A program made the position numbers and the translations under genes. This document shows positions 7,781 to 15,100 of a stretch of DNA of 19,796 bases, piece by piece. The notes beneath the pieces were generated by a model. That model saw only the letters and a list, made by a program, of their open reading frames with translations, did no database searches and was not told where the DNA came from. Every line of letters starts with the position of its first letter. The first letter of the stretch is position 1. Location of the stretch: NCBI GenBank assembly GCA_023544495.1, contig JAMJFV010000018.1, positions 1 to 19,796 on the forward strand, read 5' to 3'. Origin of the DNA: ANME-2 cluster archaeon. GTDB lineage: Archaea > Halobacteriota > Methanosarcinia > Methanosarcinales > Methanocomedenaceae.

Positions 7781-8580
7781 CGACACTGGAAAAATTAGGT
7801 CTTTATAGCACAATAATAGCGGCAGTTTTTTTAATTATATGGTCTTTGTTTTCTCTTATTTCAGGATTCATTTCCAGTTCAATCCTCGATGTGATAGTAG
7901 GAATGCTTTTTCTAAGTATCGGAGCTTTTACTCTTATTTATGCAGTCAGAATTTACAGAAAGGTGCTGTATCTTGATGAACTTCTGGATTCTTCGTTCGA
8001 AAATGGTATTTATAGACGTCTGGACCCGCTTGTCAATGTTCTTGCTGAGACACAGGTGGATGTTAAAGATTTTTCATCCGGGCTGAAAATATTATTAAAC
8101 AAGGTAGAGAATATCGAATCCGGCATAGAACATGTTCAGATGAAAAGCCCTTCGACGTCGAATGCCAGTATTTCTGAAAAATTCATACTAGGCAATATAT
8201 TTCTTGTACTGATCACAGTATCCATTTTCATCTATTTCATTGAGGTCAGCCAGCTTATAACTATAGTGCCCTATGTTATACCGATTCTCTTTTTTGGATG
8301 GTGGTTCTATCTCACAGATAAGTTCAAAATTTTTAACATTGAAGACACATGGATCATAGGACTCGCCCCGATTATTGTTATTCCTATCATTTCAATATTT
8401 CTTAATTCCATCGTTGATGTCCCGGAATTGCTGGGAATTTTATTTATGTTTTTAGGATTTTATGTCATAGGCTATTATGTATGGTGTTCGTACAGAGTCA
8501 ACGGCAAACTTCCTTTCAATATTCACCATGAACTCAGAGAGGCTCTCATCGAATTGAATCAGAAGGAACAAAATAAATAA
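7765..8580 (+). CDS. Six-TM membrane protein coupled to the multiheme cytochrome
   Basis: 271 residues with predicted helices at about 13-35, 40-62, 140-160, 163-183, 197-215 and 222-242. A polar, partly coiled-coil-like loop lies at about 65-138. GAGG lies 4 nt before the ATG, which sits within the 3' end of the cytochrome gene (16-base overlap), so translation is coupled. There are no heme-binding His pairs in the helices and no Cys cluster, which argues against a cytochrome b or quinol oxidase. I do not recognise the family. Context suggests a membrane anchor or scaffold for the multiheme protein. Confidence 0.75.
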   Translation: MANHLTTLEKLGLYSTIIAAVFLIIWSLFSLISGFISSSILDVIVGMLFLSIGAFTLIYAVRIYRKVLYLDELLDSSFENGIYRRLDPLVNVLAETQVDVKDFSSGLKILLNKVENIESGIEHVQMKSPSTSNASISEKFILGNIFLVLITVSIFIYFIEVSQLITIVPYVIPILFFGWWFYLTDKFKIFNIEDTWIIGLAPIIVIPIISIFLNSIVDVPELLGILFMFLGFYVIGYYVWCSYRVNGKLPFNIHHELREALIELNQKEQNK

Positions 8581-8589
8581 CTACTATGG

Positions 8590-8627
8590 TATTCTTTTTT
8601 CCTGGATACGATAGGCGGGAAAAGAAT
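8590..8627. terminator. Possible bidirectional hairpin between convergent genes
   Basis: ATTCTTTT at 8591-8598 pairs with AAAAGAAT at 8620-8627, with further CC/GG pairing inside. The site lies in the 81-base gap between the convergent six-TM and AglB genes. The T-rich arms could serve either strand. The stem is AT-rich and the loop long, so this is weak. Confidence 0.35.
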
Positions 8628-8661
8628 GAACAATTAATTCAATCTGAACCATTCTATTTCA

Positions 8662-10911
8662 TCAAACAACATCTCTGCCATGAATGATATCATCTTCATG
8701 AACAGAGACTTCATCTATGAGAATATTACGTGAATTGATGATCTTATACGGTTCTACTTTATTTCTCAAATACGCCGAATCAGGTGTGGGATATGCTACC
8801 GTGATAGTATACCAGCCAGTCTCATTAGCTTCAACGGTATTAAAGTAGGTAAATACCCTGTTTTGATTCGTAGTAATATTTGTGAATGCTACCACCACTT
8901 CATGTGGTGAAGCCTGTCCAGTGATATTCGCACCATTCACATACTCAAATATTTTCACACCTTTGATATTAAGGAATACCTGTGGAGCTTTGGATTCATA
9001 CAATAAACGATAATGACCCAGTCCTGCCCCATCACCAATATGTAATCTATACATTGTGGTCGTTTTTAACGTATCACTTTGCATGGTATAGTCCTGGGGG
9101 TTCTCACCTGCAGCCAATGCAATATTCTCGTTTTTTCCGTATACCATTTCAGCAGTCGTAACAATATACCTGACGTTCCTGGCATCCAATATCGACCTTG
9201 CCCCGGATGCATTGGATTCAATAAAAAAACGTCCTGCATCTTCCATACCAGCCTGGAAATTATTCGTGACTACAGGACGCTCTGAAAGGTACAGGATCCA
9301 GTTGCCATATGACCACCAGCTCATTATACCATATTCCGGCATCGTAAAAGGATTGTCGTAGTACGACGTTGCAGGAGTATTTTCCTTTAACCATTCCATG
9401 GAATCGACCCAATCCTGTGAAGGGAGTTGAGGATTGGTTGCTACCTGATAACCTGAGAACACCGTAGGTATGATAGCAACCGAGAACAGTATTGCAATAC
9501 CGGTGACTTTCAATATATCGGGATATTTTGATGAATTGATCACATTGATACTGGCGATAATGAAATATCCGGTCAATATCGCAACAATGATCGAAAGCTG
9601 GTTTACAAAACGTATCTGTGATAATGAAAGGATTGAGATAACAAGAGTCCAGGACGCAAAGAAAAGCAATTCCGGTGGATGCTCTTCCTTGAACAATTTA
9701 TGTATGAACAACACCAGAGCAGGAATGGCTAAGAATATACTTGAACCAAAGAAAACTAATAATGTAGTTAGAGTCTGTTGTGGTCCCTGAATCAAGGGCT
9801 GGGCTTCGGCTATTGTTGATAATACGTCTCCGTACCCCAGTAAATAACTAACTCCATATTTCATTGAACCAAATGTTGATTGTGAAATAATGTTTATTAT
9901 AAAAATGACGATAACCATTGAAATTGCCACAATGAACGGGTAACTCCACCATCCATATCTTTTTGACGAAACAAATCCTGCGAGGAGAGTTAGAGCGACT
10001 ACTGACAGGATAATGAGCAAAACGAATAGAACCTGGAACCAGGAGATATGTATCGGACTCATCTCCAATCCCGGCCGAACAGACCTTATTACACCAATTA
10101 TTGTTAACACCAGGGTAACACATAAAGCCGGGATAAATATTTTATTGAGATCTGGCAAAGGCCTGTTTTTTTTTAAGTCAGCTGTATATTGTAATGCCAC
10201 ATAAAGTGAAATAATGCCAATGAATATCGGAGCACCTATCCAGGTGAATAAGGAAAGTGCTAAGAAAAAACCAGCACAGATAGCGTACATAAATTGGAGT
10301 GGAATGGATGTATCCTTACCTATTTTCAAAATACGCGATAATGAAAGACGTTTATGACCAGGACTTTTGAGAGCGGCAATGACAAATGCATATGAAGTCG
10401 TTAATAATAAAACTTCTGCAATATGATGGTCTGTTGAACCCAGCATTGAATAATTAATGTTTGTCGGGAGAATTGCCAGGATAAGCACGCTCACTAATGC
10501 TACGTTGCGGTCAAAGATCATTGATGCGGCAAAATAGAGCGGTATGAATACAATAATCCCTAAAAGGACAGGGAAAATTGTCGCCGTCGCCTGGATTATG
10601 AACGGGTCCGGCGAACCAAGGCCATTGATCAATGAGATGAATGCAATGACCTGGTCAAACAGGGGGGGCCACCCGACCTCCAGCCCATAAGGATAATTGA
10701 GATATGAATCGAACGTGATAGAATCTGGAAAATGATGTGCAGTAAAGAATATCCTTCTCATGTGGTAATACGGGTCCCATCCAATTATGGTAAAAGTACC
10801 ATTGACAAAGATTTTTGAAAAAGGTAATAATCGTATGAAAATTGCAAGGATGGAAATAATGCTTAACATTAACGTTGTATCGTTTTTTAATGAGTCTTTT
10901 CGCGTATCCAT
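8662..10911 (-). CDS. aglB: Oligosaccharyltransferase AglB (STT3 family)
   Basis: 749 residues. A polytopic N-terminal half (about 13 helices, roughly residues 12-485) is followed by an extracytoplasmic C-terminal domain. It transfers lipid-linked glycans to Asn in NxS/T sequons of exported proteins. Motifs in order: first acidic motif GWDPYY (D46), second STDHH (D161), external-loop TIAEAQP (E369, the SVSE/TIXE motif), and the sequon-binding motif as WWSYG at 532-536. The last is notable because nearly all OSTs have WWDYG; the codon is TCA, not a one-base change from Asp codons. No Shine-Dalgarno is seen; an AT-rich TTATTTAAG about 28 bases upstream suggests a leaderless mRNA. The gene is alone, without neighbouring glycosyltransferases. 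The sequon-rich secreted proteins nearby are probable substrates. Confidence 0.93.
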   Translation of the reverse strand: MDTRKDSLKNDTTLMLSIISILAIFIRLLPFSKIFVNGTFTIIGWDPYYHMRRIFFTAHHFPDSITFDSYLNYPYGLEVGWPPLFDQVIAFISLINGLGSPDPFIIQATATIFPVLLGIIVFIPLYFAASMIFDRNVALVSVLILAILPTNINYSMLGSTDHHIAEVLLLTTSYAFVIAALKSPGHKRLSLSRILKIGKDTSIPLQFMYAICAGFFLALSLFTWIGAPIFIGIISLYVALQYTADLKKNRPLPDLNKIFIPALCVTLVLTIIGVIRSVRPGLEMSPIHISWFQVLFVLLIILSVVALTLLAGFVSSKRYGWWSYPFIVAISMVIVIFIINIISQSTFGSMKYGVSYLLGYGDVLSTIAEAQPLIQGPQQTLTTLLVFFGSSIFLAIPALVLFIHKLFKEEHPPELLFFASWTLVISILSLSQIRFVNQLSIIVAILTGYFIIASINVINSSKYPDILKVTGIAILFSVAIIPTVFSGYQVATNPQLPSQDWVDSMEWLKENTPATSYYDNPFTMPEYGIMSWWSYGNWILYLSERPVVTNNFQAGMEDAGRFFIESNASGARSILDARNVRYIVTTAEMVYGKNENIALAAGENPQDYTMQSDTLKTTTMYRLHIGDGAGLGHYRLLYESKAPQVFLNIKGVKIFEYVNGANITGQASPHEVVVAFTNITTNQNRVFTYFNTVEANETGWYTITVAYPTPDSAYLRNKVEPYKIINSRNILIDEVSVHEDDIIHGRDVV

Positions 10912-11103
10912 TGAACGTAGTATACTGAGGCATACTTAAATAATTTATGTATCGAATTATGAGATAATTATGAGACTTTTCAGAGAATATCCACAACTCC
11001 AATATTCAATAGATACAATTGCGGAAAATAGGATTTACTCTATCATTCGTTGCTCATACTTCACATCGGGTTTGCCCACTGTTTATTTCATGTGATCATT
11101 CGA

Positions 11104-11622
11104 TTACATGAATTCATGCTGGATTTTGACCACTTCACGACTGTCCAGGGCCTTTGAATATGCTTCAAGCGGTTCATAGTTAAGTTCCAGGAATGTATGG
11201 CCCCATTTGAACTTGTTCAATATTTCTTCGGCCTGTTCTTTATACCCATAGATATACAGTGCCGCAGCAAAGGCTTCCACAGTTCCCATCTTAAATGGTT
11301 TTCCGTAGTTCACCGGGTTTGCTGCTACCAGAAATGGCAGGGCCCTGTGTTCAAGCCTGAGTTTTTGCAACGTGGGGAAAATACGCTCGACCTCTTTCCA
11401 CGAACAATCCAGCACAATTATCCCCTGGCTATGGTCATCTGCCGGTGAGAGGGCCTGTTGCGCCATCGGATCAAGAAATATTGCGCCCCTCGGCAATGTG
11501 CCGGCCTGCCGGTGCATTTGTGCCATATGGAATTTTACCAGCTTCTTACCCGTGCATTTCTTTGGGTCGCACTGGTTTGCATGATACAGGTGAAGGGGAA
11601 TACGAGCAATCGTATCATTCAT
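11104..11622 (-). CDS. tsr3: Tsr3-like rRNA aminocarboxypropyltransferase
   Basis: 172 residues from the ATG at 11622. The frame is open a further 246 bases upstream, but that part lies over the divergent OsmC gene and lacks family similarity. Conserved blocks: DPKKCTGKKL (19-28), LDCSW (71-75), RALPFLVAANPVNYG (93-107) and WGHTFLELN (140-148). The family has a SPOUT-like fold and transfers the 3-amino-3-carboxypropyl group of S-adenosylmethionine to a hypermodified uridine of small-subunit rRNA in the cytoplasm. Length is normal for archaea. It is divergently transcribed from the OsmC-like gene across a 55-base gap that must hold both promoters. A housekeeping gene. Confidence 0.9.
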   Translation of the reverse strand: MNDTIARIPLHLYHANQCDPKKCTGKKLVKFHMAQMHRQAGTLPRGAIFLDPMAQQALSPADDHSQGIIVLDCSWKEVERIFPTLQKLRLEHRALPFLVAANPVNYGKPFKMGTVEAFAAALYIYGYKEQAEEILNKFKWGHTFLELNYEPLEAYSKALDSREVVKIQHEFM

Positions 11623-11677
11623 GATTATTCCAAAAGTATTAAGATTTTTCGGGTTATAGTTTGTGCTGTGAATTGAC

Positions 11678-12118
11678 ATGGCAGAAGATATGCTTTCGTA
11701 TGAAAGTTCCCTCAGGTGGGACAGGGACAAAATGGGAACTGTCACCTTCCCGCAGGAGGGAAAGCCTGAAATTGTAGTGGCTACCCCGCCGGAATTCGGC
11801 GGACATGAAGGGATAATAACACCTGAAGACCTGTTTGTAGCAGCGGCCAATGTATGTTTCATGACCACGTTCCTGGGGACAGTGGCAAATATGGGAGTGA
11901 ACCTTATTTCCTATGAATCCATTGCAACAGGGACTCTGGAAAAAGTAGATAAACTCAGGGTGTTCACAAAAATAATCCTCAGACCCAGAGTTGAGGCAGT
12001 GGAGTCCGAAGAACAGATATTGCGGATGCTCGAACATGCCAAAAAGCGCTGCATTGCCGCGAATTCCATGAAATCCGAGGTCATCATTGAACCAACAGCT
12101 ATTTCAGTGAAAAAATAA
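11678..12118 (+). CDS. OsmC/Ohr-family protein
   Basis: 146 residues. The fold pattern and the two family cysteines are present: C60 in PEDLFVAAANVCFMTTF and C125 in KKRCIAANSM. The segment TPPEFGGHEGIITPEDLF is the typical OsmC lead-in. By family these are cytoplasmic thiol peroxidases acting on organic hydroperoxides, usually as dimers with the Cys pair as the reactive site. Many archaeal members are of unproven substrate. No strong Shine-Dalgarno is visible; TTATAGTT about 21 bases upstream may be the TATA element of a short-leader transcript. The gene ends 14 bases before the convergent coiled-coil gene. Confidence 0.85.
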   Translation: MAEDMLSYESSLRWDRDKMGTVTFPQEGKPEIVVATPPEFGGHEGIITPEDLFVAAANVCFMTTFLGTVANMGVNLISYESIATGTLEKVDKLRVFTKIILRPRVEAVESEEQILRMLEHAKKRCIAANSMKSEVIIEPTAISVKK

Positions 12119-12132
12119 AAAAATCAGCGTGA

Positions 12133-15100
12133 TCACTTGATCTTCACATTTTGGTAAAACAATTTAGTGTGTACGTCTGCCAGTTTATTCTTCTGTAATT
12201 CCTCTTTGAGTGTCTTTGCAATACGGTCTTTATCCTGTTCCAAGGTCTTGATCTGTTTATCTCTCTTTTCAAGTTCCCTGTTCAGATTGGATATTGTCAC
12301 CTGCAGTCTGTGAATACCTTCAAGTTCACCCTTTTCATTCAGTGCTTTCTTCTTCAGGTCTGCAATTTCTTCCTGTTGCAGTTTGAGTTTGTTGGCATGT
12401 GCTCCGATTTCCTGCTTGAACGTATTGATCTGCTGTTGCTTTTGAGTTATTTCCAGCATATCTTTTTCAACTTTATCCCGCAGTTTCTCCTGTTCAGGAA
12501 CGATAAGGTTCAGTTCCTTTCGCTCGTCCTCCAGCGTTGTCTTGATATCTCGCAGTTTATTTCGCTGCTGTTCCATCTCGTTGAGTTCGGTTTCATATTT
12601 TGACCTGACCTCATCCAGGGAAAGACATGTTAGTTCCATTTCCCTGGCACCCAGTCTTTCTTCGACATCTCTTAGTTCTTTACGTTTTTGCTCCAGATCA
12701 TGGAAGTTGGAATTATATTTTTTCCTGAGTTCCTTTAATTCCTGTTCTTTTTCAAGTAACTGGTTATATTCATTTTCTTTTTCATAGAGAACTTTGGAAA
12801 TGTCCTGTTGTTTTTTGAGAAGGTCGTTATATCGTGAATCTATCTGTTCAGCGTGAGATTCTATGTATTTTTGCTTTTCCAGAACATCAAAATATTCCAG
12901 TTCAATATTCTCTTTGAGGCCCTGGAGATATTCATGCTTTGATTTCATGTTCCCGTATTCAGATTCAATCTCTGACTTCAGGCCTGAAATTCCGCTTTCT
13001 TTATCGGTAATCTCTGCTTTAGCGATCCGAATATCTTCCTCAGAAGATGCGATCTCACTTCTCAGTGATTCGACTTCCTGACGTTTTGCCTCAAGATCCT
13101 TAACCTGTTCATCAAGTGTTGTTTGCTCCTCCAATGCCAGTTTTGACTGTTCTTGAATCTCCAGACGTCGGGCTTCGATCTCAGCCAGGGATTTTGGCAA
13201 TTCATTATTGTCTGCTTCGATCTTAGCTTTCAACGATTCAAATTCCAGCTTCTTTGCATTAAGCAGGGCAAATTCAGCCTCTTTTTCTGACATTTCAGAC
13301 TTGAGAGCTTTAACTTCATTAATTCTGGAATTTATTTTTTCTTTCAAAGACACAATTTCGGAGCGTTTGTTCTTTAGGGAAAAGATTTGTTCATCCAGTT
13401 TTTCCTCCATTTCCTGTGCTTGTGCTGTTCTTTCCTTGAGTTCAGACTGTTGTGCTTCAATTTCCACAGTTGATCTCTTGATTTCAGCACTTTCAGATTC
13501 AAAACGGACTTTTGCAGTTTCAAGTTCCTGATGTTTTTTAGTTATCTCCGCAGACTCTATCTCCACCCTTTCTTTTTCAGATTCAAGGGTCTTTACCTCG
13601 GCAATTCTGGATTCGATCTCTTCTTTCAGGGCAGTAAGTTCGGTGCGTCTGGATTGAAGTGAATCAAGTTCTGCATCCAGTTCACTTTTATCTTTCTCTG
13701 CCAGCTTTCTTCTTTCCTGAAGTTCCAGACGCTGTGCTTCACATTCAGCCTTCGATTTTTGGAGTGCAGCACTTTCAGATTCAAAACGGGCTTTTGCAGT
13801 TTCAAGTTCCTGTTGTTTATTAGTTATCTCCGCAGATTCTTTTTCCACCCTTTCTTTTTCAGATTCAAGGGTCTTTACCTCGGCAATTCTGGATTTAACG
13901 TCTTCTTTTAAAGTTGAAAGTTCTGTGCGTTTGGATCTAAGGATCTCAAGTTCCTTATCCAGGTTTTCCTTTTCATTCTCTGCCAGCCTTGTTTTTTTCT
14001 GCAGTTCTAAACGCTGTGCTTCGATTTCTGCCCAGGAATTTTGAATTTCACTACTGTTGGCAACAATTTTTTCGTTTTCAATCTCAAGTTCCTGTTTTTT
14101 ATTACTGATCTCGGCATATTCCTGTTCGATTTTTGTCTTCTCAGATTCAAGAACAGAAAGCTCTGTAATTCTTGATTTGATCTCAGCTTTACGGTCAGCA
14201 AGTTCAATGCGTTTGGATTGAAGTGAATCAAGTTCGTCGTCCAGTTTTTTCGTCTCTTCTTTTGTTTGTTTTGTCTTTTCCTGAAGGTCAATACGCTGTT
14301 TTTCCAGCTCAGCCCATGATTTTTGTATTTCGCTGCTATCGGAAATGATTTTTTCTTTTTCAGCGTCAAGCTTCTGTTTTTGTCGGAAGATCTCGGCAGA
14401 TTCAGTCTCGATTTTTAACGTTTGGGATTCCAGTGACTTATTAACTTCAGATTCAGTAGCTTTGACTTCTTCTTTCAGGGATACCAGTTCAATACGCTTA
14501 TCTTCAAGTGTTTTAAGGTCATTATCCAGTTTATCCTCGTCTTCTTTTAACTGTTTTGCTTTTTTAAGAAGTTCATACCGTTGTGCTTCGATCTCAGCCC
14601 TTGACTTTGTTAATTCATCATTATCTTTTTCAATTGCAGCCTTCGCAGCTTCCAGTTCCTTTTGTTTTGTATCAAGTTCCGCTGACTCTGTGTCCAGCTT
14701 TTCTTTTCTGGATTTCAGGGATTCAACTTCTTCCTCGGAAATTTTCAATTCTTTTTTTAATGATACAAGTTTTGAGCGTTTTTCCTCAAGGTCCTTGTAG
14801 TGGTCATTCAGTTTTGTTTCTTCTTCTTTCCCCTGTTTTTCCTTTTCCTGCAGTTCAGTTCCCAGTGCTTCAATCTTGATCCTTGATTTTTCCAGTTCAT
14901 CGGTTTCGATATCAATCCTGGTTTTGGCAGTATCAAGTTCCTGTTGTTTTTGCTTCAGTTGTGTTAGCTCGGATTCAATTTTCTGGTGTATTTCTTTCGT
15001 ATGCTTTTCACGTTCCTGGATTTCTCGAGTTCTTACCTTGATATCAGCTTCAAGTGCTTCCAGTTCCGTGCGTTTCCGGGACTTCTCACTGATCAGGTTC

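Noticed and set aside
11623..11868. N-terminal extension of Tsr3 on the minus strand
   Set aside because: It overlaps the divergent OsmC gene, shows no similarity to the family, and Tsr3 of normal length starts at 11622.
12994..14970. CRISPR array or intergenic repeat
   Set aside because: The 282-base period is in frame with one continuous coding sequence and preserves codons; there are no short identical repeats with unique spacers.
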